The position numbers and the translations under genes were made by a program. A model generated the notes under the pieces. The model did no database searches. It worked only from the letters and a program-made list of their open reading frames with translations, and had not been told where the DNA came from. A stretch of 64,000 nucleotides of DNA from Holdemania sp. Marseille-P2844 (lineage in GTDB: Bacteria > Bacillota_I > Bacilli_A > Erysipelotrichales > Erysipelotrichaceae): the NCBI RefSeq assembly GCF_900120005.1, contig NZ_LT635452.1:502302-566301 (forward strand), read 5' to 3'. Of this stretch, positions 56,978-64,000 are shown piece after piece; position 1 is the first letter of the stretch, and each line of letters opens with the position of its first letter.

Positions 56978-57544
56978 TCAGAACTGAAGCAGGACGCCGA
57001 CCGCTGCCGACAGGGCAATCCAGACGATCGGATGCTTTTTGATTTTCGTCGTTAAGAATAACAGCACGGCGAACAGAATAATATTTTTTAACGGAAACAG
57101 ATCGATCAGACTGCCGGATGCCTGAAAGGCGCTCAGATTGATGACGGAAACGTTGACCAGATTCAGCGCGGCGCACAGGATCAGCGCGGCGACCGCTGGT
57201 TTCAGCCCTGTGAAGATCGCCTTGACGACCGGACTGTCGCTGAACTGCTTTAAGAAATGCGCGATGATGATGATAATGACGATGCTCGGCAGCACCAGTC
57301 CCAGCGTCGCAACCAGCGAACCGGGAATGCCGGCGGTGGTAAAGCCGGTGTAGGTCGCCATGTTGACGCCCATCGCACCCGGCGTTGATTCCGAGATCGC
57401 AATCATGTCGACCAACGTCTCTACGGTAAACCATGTGTATTTTTCCGCCAGCTGGTGTAAAAACGGGATGGTGGCTAAACCGCCGCCGACAGCGAACAGA
57501 CCGATCTTGAAAAATTCAAGGAATAACTGAATCAGTAAACTCAT
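56978..57544 (-). CDS. Chromate transporter family protein (half-size ChrA)
   Basis: 188 residues with about five or six hydrophobic segments, a single CHR domain opening LFLEFFKIGLFAVGGGLATIPFL and ESTPGAMGVNMATYTGF. Its start overlaps the stop of the paired chrA gene by 4 bp. Half-size CHR proteins work as pairs with inverted topology. Real substrates other than chromate or sulfate are uncertain. Confidence 0.92.
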   Translation of the reverse strand: MSLLIQLFLEFFKIGLFAVGGGLATIPFLHQLAEKYTWFTVETLVDMIAISESTPGAMGVNMATYTGFTTAGIPGSLVATLGLVLPSIVIIIIIAHFLKQFSDSPVVKAIFTGLKPAVAALILCAALNLVNVSVINLSAFQASGSLIDLFPLKNIILFAVLLFLTTKIKKHPIVWIALSAAVGVLLQF

Positions 57545-58083
57545 GCCTTTTTCCCTCCCAGCTTATATTTTAAGAATCCAAATAAGCCGGCCCCCAGCGT
57601 GATGAAGACGACTGAAATGTTGGTAAACAGCGACAGCACAAACGCGAAGATAAACATCGCGACGCCGAAGCCGTCCTTGACGCCGTTTTTGATCAGCTTG
57701 TAGACGGAAGTCAGCACCAGGACGCACACGCCGACGCGCAAACCCGCCAAAGCATGCTGGACAATCGCCAGGCTCGCAAAGTTCTGGATGAACGCCGCGA
57801 TGATGATAATGATGACCAGCGACGGGAAGACGAAGCCGAAGGTCGATACCAGCGCTCCCAGCACGCCTTTTTGATAATAGCCGATAAAGGTCGAAACGTT
57901 GACCGCAATGATGCCCGGCGTGCATTGACCGACCGCGTAATAATTGGTGATTTCATCGTAGGTCGCCCATTTTTTCTTCTCGACGATTTCCGATTCCAAA
58001 AGCGGAAGCATCGCATAGCCGCCGCCGAAGGTGAACAGCCCCAGCTTGCTGAAGGTTGCGAATAATTCCAAATAATCCCTCAT
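57541..58083 (-). CDS. Chromate transporter family protein (half-size ChrA)
   Basis: 180 residues, one CHR domain (LFATFSKLGLFTFGGGYAMLPLLE, then YAVGQCTPGIIAVNVSTFIGY). It overlaps both neighbours by 4 bp, so it is translated with the EEP protein upstream and the other half transporter downstream. The two halves likely form one transporter. Confidence 0.92.
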   Translation of the reverse strand: MRDYLELFATFSKLGLFTFGGGYAMLPLLESEIVEKKKWATYDEITNYYAVGQCTPGIIAVNVSTFIGYYQKGVLGALVSTFGFVFPSLVIIIIIAAFIQNFASLAIVQHALAGLRVGVCVLVLTSVYKLIKNGVKDGFGVAMFIFAFVLSLFTNISVVFITLGAGLFGFLKYKLGGKKA

Positions 58084-58889
58084 GATTCTGCATTTCCTTT
58101 CTTAACCAGGTGACAAATGACCGGATAGTGATCGGATGGATATAATCCGTTGAAACAGGTGGTAATGATCCGTGTTGAGCGAACGTCGAAATCCTCGCTG
58201 ACATAAATATAGTCGATCGGCAGGCGATCTTCCTTTAACCGGCCCTTGCCATAATGCAGTGTGTTGAACGCTGCCGAGGAATCATAGACCGGTTTGAGCC
58301 GCAGCCGATTTTCCGGCATGATCAGAAGCTGCAGCGAGCGGCTGGACATCGTGGTGTTCAGATCGCCCATCAGGATTAACGGACAGGCTGTTTCCTCTTG
58401 AAGCCGCTGCATTTCATCAATAATCGTGCGGATTTCAAAGGTCCGGGTGTAGGCCAGCAAATGATCCAGATGGGTGTTGAAAACGCGGAAGACTTGTTCA
58501 GTTTCCAAATCTTTCAGCTGCGCCATCGTGCAGATCCGCGGAAAAACGCTCGTCCAGGTCCGGCTGCCGGCTTGATCCGGCTGTTTTGACAGCCAGAACG
58601 TTTTTTCCCCAAGCAGTTCAAAGCGATCTTTCAGAAACAAAATATCGGAATGTTCGTTCATGAACTGCCGCCGGCGATTGCGCGCCTGACCGACGAACTG
58701 GTATTGCGGTAAAAGCGCCTGCAGCTGTTCGCGCATCACGTCGCTTAATTCCTGGACGCCGATGATATCCGGCGAGGTGGAAGCGATCAGATTGCGGACA
58801 TACTGCCGGCGGGTATCCCAGCGCAGATTCTTCCGTGTAAAGAACATGTCATTTTTTAAATTGAAGGTCATTACCTTTAAACAGGTCAT
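58080..58889 (-). CDS. Endonuclease/exonuclease/phosphatase family protein
   Basis: 269 residues from the ATG at 58889, with GGCGGTG upstream; the ATG at 58910 lies before the expected transcript start. EEP fold motifs: VMTFNLKND near the N-terminus, GVQELSD (Glu ligand), LMGDLNTTMSS (Asp-x-Asn) and a C-terminal PSDHYPVICHL (catalytic Asp-His). No signal peptide, so cytoplasmic. The substrate (DNA, phospholipid or phosphosugar) is unknown. It leads the chrA pair operon. Confidence 0.9.
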   Translation of the reverse strand: MTCLKVMTFNLKNDMFFTRKNLRWDTRRQYVRNLIASTSPDIIGVQELSDVMREQLQALLPQYQFVGQARNRRRQFMNEHSDILFLKDRFELLGEKTFWLSKQPDQAGSRTWTSVFPRICTMAQLKDLETEQVFRVFNTHLDHLLAYTRTFEIRTIIDEMQRLQEETACPLILMGDLNTTMSSRSLQLLIMPENRLRLKPVYDSSAAFNTLHYGKGRLKEDRLPIDYIYVSEDFDVRSTRIITTCFNGLYPSDHYPVICHLVKKGNAES

Positions 58890-58908
58890 TTCATCACCGC
58901 CGTTTTTC

Positions 58909-58937
58909 ATTATACTCAAGTTTGCCGTGATTTACAA
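58909..58937 (-). promoter_or_regulatory. Promoter of the EEP-chrA-chrA operon
   Basis: Reverse-strand TTGTAA (58937-58932), a 17-bp spacer and TATAAT (58914-58909) form a strong sigma-A promoter that fixes the start near 58902. Confidence 0.8.
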
Positions 58938-59035
58938 AGCAAAAGGGATGAAAGATTGTTTCTGAAAGAGTTTCACAAAAAGTTCACAGGCGCTAACCAA
59001 AAAAATTTATAGCTGAAGAAAATTTCTGATCGAAT

Positions 59036-59049
59036 TGTAAGCGCTTAAT
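59036..59049. promoter_or_regulatory. Upstream cre site
   Basis: TGTAAGCGCTTAAT matches 12 of 14 of the cre consensus, about 110 bp upstream of the EIIB promoter. It could act on that promoter by looping, or on a leftward one. Confidence 0.55.
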
Positions 59050-59149
59050 CCTGCGCAAAATGTCTTCTATCACCTCCGTTGAGCGCGTTTTTCAGGTTTT
59101 AACCGAAATAACATTTAGACAAAGCGCGGGGAGTGTCCAAATGGAAATA

Positions 59150-59204
59150 TTGACACGACTCTGGAATTACGCTAAAATGTGAATAGTCAAATTAAACGCT
59201 TACA
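59150..59204 (+). promoter_or_regulatory. Promoter of the EIIB gene with a downstream cre site
   Basis: TTGACA (59150-59155), a 17-bp spacer and TAAAAT (59173-59178) form a strong promoter. Bases 59191-59204 read TGTAAGCGTTTAAT on the reverse strand, a second cre just after the transcript start, a roadblock position for CcpA. Confidence 0.75.
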
Positions 59205-59222
59205 AAGGGAGGAATTACACTT

Positions 59223-59705
59223 ATGGAAATTGTAAATGTTCGTATTGACGAAAGATTGATCCACGGTCAGGTTGCAGCTGTCTGGACGAATACGTTAAAC
59301 GCTACGCGTATCATGGTTATCGATGATATGGCAGCGAAGGATGAAATTCAGAAAATCGCCCTGAAGATGGCTTGCCCTTCAACGGTTAAACTGTCGATTC
59401 TGCCGGCTGAAAAAGCAGCGGAAAGACTGAAGAGCGAAGCTTACCCGACGGATCGGATCTTCATCGTTCTGAAAGGCCCGAAAACGATTAAGCAGGTTGC
59501 GGACGCCGGTTATATGTTCCCGGTTGTCAACGTCGGCAACATGTCCAACAAGCACGGTTCGACGCAGATCAAGCGTTCGGTCAGCGTTACGCCGGAAGAT
59601 GTCGCTGCATTCAGAGAGCTGAATGACAGAGGCGTCAAATTTACAGCGCAGATGGTTCCGACAGAAGAAAAAATCGACTTCATGCCGCTGATCAAAGACC
59701 TTTAA
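59223..59705 (+). CDS. PTS mannose/sorbose-family EIIB component
   Basis: 160 residues, EIIB of the mannose family with the phospho-His in RIDERLIHGQVAAVW (His14 region) and the conserved core IMVIDDMAAKDEIQK. It is a lone gene: EIIA, EIIC and EIID are not in the window. Terminator directly follows, so it is monocistronic. It may work with a distant permease or be a regulatory phosphocarrier. RBS GGGAGG. Confidence 0.92.
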   Translation: MEIVNVRIDERLIHGQVAAVWTNTLNATRIMVIDDMAAKDEIQKIALKMACPSTVKLSILPAEKAAERLKSEAYPTDRIFIVLKGPKTIKQVADAGYMFPVVNVGNMSNKHGSTQIKRSVSVTPEDVAAFRELNDRGVKFTAQMVPTEEKIDFMPLIKDL

Positions 59706-59733
59706 TCAGGTGAAACTGTAAATTAAAATCAGG

Positions 59734-59786
59734 AAGAACAGTCGCGTTTCGGGCGAGCGATCGCCGGGGCGGCTGTTCTTTTTTTG
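59734..59786 (+). terminator. Terminator after the lone EIIB gene
   Basis: AAGAACAG...CTGTTCTT with T7. Confidence 0.8.
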
Positions 59787-59911
59787 TTTTTTCGGACATT
59801 TTCAGAAGGCTCCAGGATACAACGCAGGACTTTGACAGTCAGGGCTGGATCTGTATAATGTAAACAGAGGACGTCTGAGCATCGCTCAGGCGGATAGAGG
59901 AGTGGGAAGAA

Positions 59912-60673
59912 ATGAAAGTTTTGGCGAGTGATTTTGACGGGACATTATTCTTCAAAGGGACGTTCAAGCCTGAGGATCTGCGGCAGATTCGGGCGTTCCA
60001 AGGGCAGGGACACCGCTTTGGTTTGTGCACCGGCCGGCCGCTGCCCGGGGTAACCGAGCCGATTCGCGGCGTTTTGCGCTGTGATTTCATGATTCTGAGC
60101 AGCGGAGCGCTGATTCTGGACGATAAAGGAAGAACAATTTATAAAGCCTGTATTGATCATGATACCGCTGTTCAGGTTGGGCGGATGTTTGACTCAAAGC
60201 TGGATTTTTACTATCAGACCTGCGAAGGCACGTATTGCCAACGGCTGCCGGACGGTCAGATTCCGGCGTCAGCGTCGATTTTAACCGCGATTCCTTACCG
60301 GATCTTTACCCGCATAAGTGAGTTGCCCAGTGATATTTACGGATTATCCTTGTATGCCAAAACCGACGATTACGCCCGGCAGATCGCGATGAAGATCAAT
60401 ACGCAGTTTCCCTCGCTTGCTGCATTTCAAAATGAGGAATGGATCGACGTCGCCCCGCGCGGTTGTTCCAAGGGGAAAGGCATTGAAATCCTGAAGTCCC
60501 ATTTGGCGTTGGATACGATAGCCGGCATCGGCGATTCCTATAATGATATTCCGCTATTGCGGACGACGTCGCCAAGCTTTACGTTTCATTCCTCCCCCGC
60601 CGCAGTGAAACAGGAAGCGCAGATCGTAGTGAATTCGCTGGCTGAGGCGGTTGCGATTTTGATGCGCCAATAA
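59912..60673 (+). CDS. HAD-superfamily Cof-type phosphatase
   Basis: 253 residues. HAD motif I SDFDGTLF (about 6-13), motif II LSSGA (about 63-67), the Lys of motif III in SKGKGIEIL and motif IV IGDSYNDIPLL (about 209-219). It dephosphorylates sugar phosphates or cofactors such as FMN. Its RBS (GAGGAGTGGG) sits in a monocistronic unit. Confidence 0.93.
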   Translation: MKVLASDFDGTLFFKGTFKPEDLRQIRAFQGQGHRFGLCTGRPLPGVTEPIRGVLRCDFMILSSGALILDDKGRTIYKACIDHDTAVQVGRMFDSKLDFYYQTCEGTYCQRLPDGQIPASASILTAIPYRIFTRISELPSDIYGLSLYAKTDDYARQIAMKINTQFPSLAAFQNEEWIDVAPRGCSKGKGIEILKSHLALDTIAGIGDSYNDIPLLRTTSPSFTFHSSPAAVKQEAQIVVNSLAEAVAILMRQ

Positions 60674-60735
60674 ATTCTCATTTCAGCGCATCATCCGGGA
60701 AGAAAGCGTCGGAAGAGAAAGGCTGTCAAATAAAA

Positions 60736-60758
60736 AAATCCGCGGATCTGCGGATTTT
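60736..60758. terminator. Bidirectional terminator between HAD and membrane protein genes
   Basis: AAATCCGC-ggatct-GCGGATTT with T and A runs on the two sides serves the convergent genes. Confidence 0.8.
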
Positions 60759-60762
60759 CTGT

Positions 60763-61242
60763 TTATTTCTCTTTTTTCTGCATTTGTTCTTTGATGATGG
60801 TCAAAGCCTTGGGCGGAACTAAATGCTTATCGCCGCTGTAGGTGATGACGGTAACGAAGGCCATCGGCATCTTTTTCTTTTCAAAGTCCTTGATGCTTTT
60901 ATATCGCACGACTTTGCCGCGGTTGATAAAGGCGCTGTTGCTGTAATAGAACTTGTACTGGATGTTGGCCATGAAGAATTCCGCCAGAAACAAAAAGAAG
61001 ATCAGAACGCCCAGCGCGACGGTCGTGTAATCCTGAATGGTATACCCGTAAATTCCGGAAAGTACGCCCAGAATCGACAGGACGATATAGGCGATTTTCG
61101 GCCCTTTGGAAAAATCCATGCACTGATATTTGGAACTGATTCCCCCCGCCGCGGCGATCGCTTCGCGCGCGTCCTTTAATTCTTTCATTCGCGAGGCGAA
61201 GATCAACACCGCCACCACGGTTATAAACGCTACAATCCACAT
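60763..61242 (-). CDS. Hypothetical membrane protein
   Basis: 159 residues from the ATG at 61242 (GAGGAGTGAG upstream). Three hydrophobic segments (about 2-18, 48-66 and 75-95) precede a soluble C-terminal part rich in Lys (FEKKKMPMAFVTVITY, IIKEQMQKKEK). The soluble part resembles PH-like domains of small membrane proteins, but I cannot name a family. Confidence 0.75.
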   Translation of the reverse strand: MWIVAFITVVAVLIFASRMKELKDAREAIAAAGGISSKYQCMDFSKGPKIAYIVLSILGVLSGIYGYTIQDYTTVALGVLIFFLFLAEFFMANIQYKFYYSNSAFINRGKVVRYKSIKDFEKKKMPMAFVTVITYSGDKHLVPPKALTIIKEQMQKKEK

Positions 61243-62162
61243 GCTTTTCTCACTCCTCAATTTATTGCTTTCTGTTTTTCCTTTCCATTATAACAAAAAT
61301 CCAGGAAAAAACGAGGAAAAATGCAGAATTGTCGCGCATCGGTTATGATTCGTGGGAAGAGGGAGGGAAAGAAAACCGGATCAGTTGAAGGCTGGCCGCT
61401 GATTTGAAGGCTGTCATGAATCTGAGATAGTCTCGAGGGTTTTCAAGACGTGCTGTTCTGGGTGTCGTCACCGCTTGAAATACGTTGAGCAACAGTTTCT
61501 CAGGTTTTCCCTCGGTTTCCGCTTCACAAACCCGCATCGCTTTGATTCTATTGTCCGCTTGAACTGACTTGGAAAAAATAAAAGTCATTCTACCCCAGCG
61601 GATATCCGCGGCTCAACAAAATCCTGCATGATTGATATTGTATAAAAGGGGAAATAACTCCCCCATGGGAAAATGATGAACCATTATCCGCAAAGTGAAA
61701 AGAACGTTTATGGGATGCTTAACGTTCTCTTTCGAAATAAGCTTCAATTTTGCGTGTATTCTTTTTGAATGTTGAAAAAGGTCGGACATCACAGATTTCA
61801 ATAATGGAGAAGGACATGGCCGGGTTCCATAAAGCGAAATGAAAAGGAAAGGACAGACGAATTAAGTTCGGCTTGTTCAGCGGTGGTTAGAGCCGGAATT
61901 TTTCCGTTTCTGAACCGTATAAAATAAACAAATGGCAACGTTGAATCAGAATTGACAGAGAGCCTGATCTCGCTGTTTCTGATCGGTGACGCTGCTTAGA
62001 ACCCGATTCCGCAGCGGCTTTTCCAAGTTCAAGTGTCTTGAACAGTCCCATTGTTTTTTTACGAAGGGGCATGCGGTTTCAGCAGCGCTTTTGGATTCTG
62101 GTCGAATTTTGAATGACGAATACAGGGAATTTTGTTATAATGAAACGCAAGAGGTGAAGAAC
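61243..62162. other. 920-bp gene-poor region
   Basis: No open frame here has a ribosome site, a family signature or length that persuades me. Small frames at 61343-61588 and 61613-61801 (minus) lack support. The sequence is GC-poor in part and may be degraded DNA. A TATAAT at 62136-62141 is a likely promoter of the next gene. Confidence 0.5.
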
Positions 62163-62669
62163 ATGGAAGAAATGAGAGCGAAACTGTGTCGGATCGCCGA
62201 TTTGCCGCAGTCGGGGAAGCCGGTCGTTTCGATTAATATCAAGCCGTATGTTTCGATCATCGTCTGCATTCTGGTCGGAATTTTGATGATCGCCGCGCAG
62301 TTTGTCTGGATTGTAGGCGCCATTCTGATCATTGTGGCACTGCTGGTTTTATGGAAAACGCCGGATTACACCGTGCTGGAAGCCTATCCTGATTATTTTG
62401 TGGTTTATACCCGGGGCGACGAGGAGTTTTGTCAGATGGTGCGCTGGGATGAGGTACAGGAATGGGTGTTCCGCCAGGGCAAGGCCGGCATGGATATGCT
62501 GGTGATTCGCGTCAGTGAAGAAGAATTTGTATTCATCAACGCGTACAGCAGTACGAAACTGGTGCATTGCTTTAATAAGTTTATTCCGGATAAGGAAGCG
62601 CATCGGCAGCAGCAAGCGAAGATGAAGAACTCGCCATTCAAGTGGCCAAAGAAGTGGGGCAGAAAGTAA
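62163..62669 (+). CDS. Hypothetical membrane protein
   Basis: 168 residues from the ATG at 62163 (AAGAGGTGAAG upstream). Two closely spaced hydrophobic segments (about 29-68, SIIVCILVGILMIAAQFVWI) then a soluble C-terminal domain (about 70-168) with a PH-like strand pattern and a basic tail (KMKNSPFKWPKKWGRK). The longer in-frame extension upstream to 61986 has no ribosome site and is rejected. Confidence 0.78.
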   Translation: MEEMRAKLCRIADLPQSGKPVVSINIKPYVSIIVCILVGILMIAAQFVWIVGAILIIVALLVLWKTPDYTVLEAYPDYFVVYTRGDEEFCQMVRWDEVQEWVFRQGKAGMDMLVIRVSEEEFVFINAYSSTKLVHCFNKFIPDKEAHRQQQAKMKNSPFKWPKKWGRK

Positions 62670-62709
62670 TAAACGGACGCTCGCGCAAGCGCGTTCGCTG
62701 GAGGTTATT

Positions 62710-63678
62710 ATGAATATTGATGATTTGATTATTAAATATGGTCTGACGATCGGCCGCCGGTTTACCCGCAAGGAGAAGAATTTCTTCTGCAACGAGATCG
62801 GCAAGGATTTCCAGGCGCTGGGCTATTCCGTGCGCGGGGCGATCGGAAAGAAAAAAAGAACCAGGGGGATGAATTTGATGATCGGCAACGTCGGCAAGGC
62901 GAAGACGATCTTCGTCGCGCATTACGACACGCTCAATCACGATTTCGGCAATCCGATCCGCTATTTTCCGCTGGATGGCAACGCCAGCTTTTCTTCCTCG
63001 TTTCTGCCGATGAACACGCCGGCGATCTTAAGCATGGTGCTGGGGCTGATCCTGCTTCTGGGATTGGGACGGAAGATCAATTTTAAGGATAATCTGGCGA
63101 TGTCCGTGTTAATTCTCGGCGTTTTAATCGCGCTGGTCGTCGTTTCGTTTATGATGACGTTTCGGATCGGCAATAAAGTCAATCTGAATCGGAATACTTC
63201 CGGAGTCATTGCCGCGTATCTGATCGCTCAGCAGCTGCCGGAAAAGCTGCGGGATAAAGTGGCTTTTGTGCTGACCGACGGCGGCAACGGCACGCATGTC
63301 GGAGATTATATGCTGCGCGACGCGCTGCCCAATACGATTAAGGACCGCAATGTGATCATTCTGGACTGCGTCGGCAAAGGCCCGCGCTTGGGTATCGGCT
63401 ATTTTGAAGCCAGCAAGACCAACGCTGAAAAGCTGGAAGCGATCGTCAAGGCGAAAGATCCGGAAGCGAAGCTGCACACGAGCCTGGTCGATGAGGATCA
63501 TGTAAAGTATACGTCGTTGTCCTTCTATGAAAAGGGCATGATCGTCTGCCGCGGCAAAAACCTCAACGGCTCGCTGATCGTTGAGAACACCGCGACCAAT
63601 CATGACGACGAGGTCGAACGGGAAAAAATTGAAGCGCTGGCGGCGGATTTGACGGAGCTGGCCAAACAGATTTCATAA
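62710..63678 (+). CDS. M28-like peptidase homologue with membrane segments, active site incomplete
   Basis: 322 residues. VAHYDTLNHDFG (about 70-81) resembles the first metal motif HxD of M28 aminopeptidases, and VIILDCVGKGPRLGIGYFE and ENTATNHDDEVE match later parts. Two hydrophobic segments (about 105-120 and 128-150) are inserted in the middle. Where M28 enzymes have the metal Asp in DDNASG, this reads NRNTSG, and the catalytic Glu-Glu pair is replaced by DGGNG, so peptidase activity is doubtful. It lies 40 bp after the previous membrane protein. Confidence 0.78.
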   Translation: MNIDDLIIKYGLTIGRRFTRKEKNFFCNEIGKDFQALGYSVRGAIGKKKRTRGMNLMIGNVGKAKTIFVAHYDTLNHDFGNPIRYFPLDGNASFSSSFLPMNTPAILSMVLGLILLLGLGRKINFKDNLAMSVLILGVLIALVVVSFMMTFRIGNKVNLNRNTSGVIAAYLIAQQLPEKLRDKVAFVLTDGGNGTHVGDYMLRDALPNTIKDRNVIILDCVGKGPRLGIGYFEASKTNAEKLEAIVKAKDPEAKLHTSLVDEDHVKYTSLSFYEKGMIVCRGKNLNGSLIVENTATNHDDEVEREKIEALAADLTELAKQIS

Positions 63679-63700
63679 CAGGAGCAATCCTGTTTTTTTT
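63678..63700 (+). terminator. Terminator of the M28-like gene
   Basis: ACAGGA-gcaa-TCCTGT followed by T8, overlapping the stop codon. Confidence 0.85.
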
Positions 63701-64000
63701 GGCTCTTTCAAAAATAGTGTTGGTGAGAGAAAAACCGAAACAAGAAAGACGCAGATGAGTTCCAGAAATGGGACTCATTTTTAATTGAGAAAACGGCAGG
63801 GAACTAAGGTGTTAGAAATAAGTAAAATGCGGGTCTTAAATTGAATGAAAGAACGATAACCGAAAGCCAGGCGCTTGATGACCTTAATCAGATTATTCGT
63901 ACCTTCAATCATGCCATTAGAAAATGAGTAAGTCAAGGCGTTGATCACTGCCTCTTTCCGTTCCACTAAGGACTGAATGGCGGTATTCATGGGCTTGGAG
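63701..64000. mobile_element. End of an ISL3-family insertion sequence (continues off window)
   Basis: GGCTCTTTCAAAAATAGTG at 63701 resembles the terminal inverted repeat of ISL3 elements and directly follows the T-tract of the preceding terminator. The transposase 3' end begins 80 bp further in. The other end and the target duplication are outside the window. Confidence 0.6.
63781..64000 (-). CDS. ISL3-family transposase, C-terminal part (partial)
   Basis: The frame is open to the window edge; about 73 residues are seen. YSFSNGMIEGTNNLIKVIKR and LAFGYRSFIQFKTRIL are the conserved C-terminal part of the ISL3 DDE transposase, including the catalytic Glu in IEGTNN. The ATG at 63990 is internal, not the real start. 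Intact as far as visible. Confidence 0.85.
   Translation of the reverse strand, partial: SKPMNTAIQSLVERKEAVINALTYSFSNGMIEGTNNLIKVIKRLAFGYRSFIQFKTRILLISNTLVPCRFLN

Noticed and set aside
61986..62162. Upstream extension of the membrane protein at 62163
   Set aside because: No ribosome site and no membrane-protein character; a TATAAT box and the AGAGGTG site lie within it.

Overview
The window looks like chromosome of a fermentative Bacillota (Firmicutes). A gut Erysipelotrichales such as a Holdemania relative is my best guess, from gene content and roughly 50% GC, and it is not proven. The evidence is: many PTS systems with CcpA-type cre sites, PRD regulators, an aspartate-type T-box in front of hisS-aspS, a Firmicutes-type 6S RNA after aspS, strong GGAGG ribosome sites and sigma-A promoters. 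I saw no rRNA or tRNA gene.

Layout. 1-1350: truncated, flavinylated, lipid-anchored FAD reductase. 1917-6971: a minus-strand catabolic set (aldo/keto reductase, iron alcohol dehydrogenase, transaldolase-like protein, IolB-like isomerase) divergent from a DeoR repressor with a palindromic operator on the shared promoter. 7250-12223: PRD activator, fructose-type EIIA, EIIB and EIIC, and a class II ketose-bisphosphate aldolase, with twin palindromes and a cre in the EIIA-EIIB gap. 12425-13651: AAA/DUF4143 ATPase. 13910-19242: uronate operon (RpiB-like isomerase, GldA-like dehydrogenase, uxuA, uxuB, kduD-like SDR). 19588-20425: AT-rich Abi_2/HEPN abortive-infection gene broken at an A8 tract. 20712-31195: TetR regulator, trxA-trxB, MscS channel, S9 peptidase, GNAT, nnr, M20 peptidase, LUD protein and a histidine phosphatase. 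31416-36091: VTT membrane protein, glycosyltransferase and a two-component system. 36095-40520: beta-glucoside operon with cre, RAT antiterminator, EIIBCA, GH1 6-phospho-beta-glucosidase and LicT. 40561-44630: tandem repeat, AraC regulator, toroid-fold protein, two VOC proteins, a CRISPR-like relic and a GyrI-like protein. 44733-50789: nitroreductase, a NusG-II/Gx-transporter pair (EetA/EetB-like), MBL hydrolase, DUF2207 protein and small proteins. 50880-54461: T-box, hisS, aspS, 6S RNA. 54670-58889: PadR plus a flavodoxin-SCP2-membrane fusion, and a divergent EEP-chrA-chrA operon. 59036-63678: lone mannose-family EIIB with two cre sites, HAD phosphatase, membrane proteins and a degenerate M28-like protein. 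63701-64000: end of an ISL3-type insertion sequence.

How it fits together. The window is dominated by regulated sugar and uronate use: three PTS loci, two with PRD regulators and all three with cre-like sites, plus a uronate operon and the transaldolase cluster. The flavinylated reductase at the left edge and the EetA/EetB-like pair near 45.5-46.4 kb suggest extracytosolic flavin-based electron transfer. The most novel candidate is the 1917-6971 cluster. It carries the enzyme types needed to isomerise an unphosphorylated sugar, cleave it with a transaldolase and reduce the released C3 aldehyde, as in sulfoquinovose or 6-deoxysugar use, but its substrate cannot be read from sequence.
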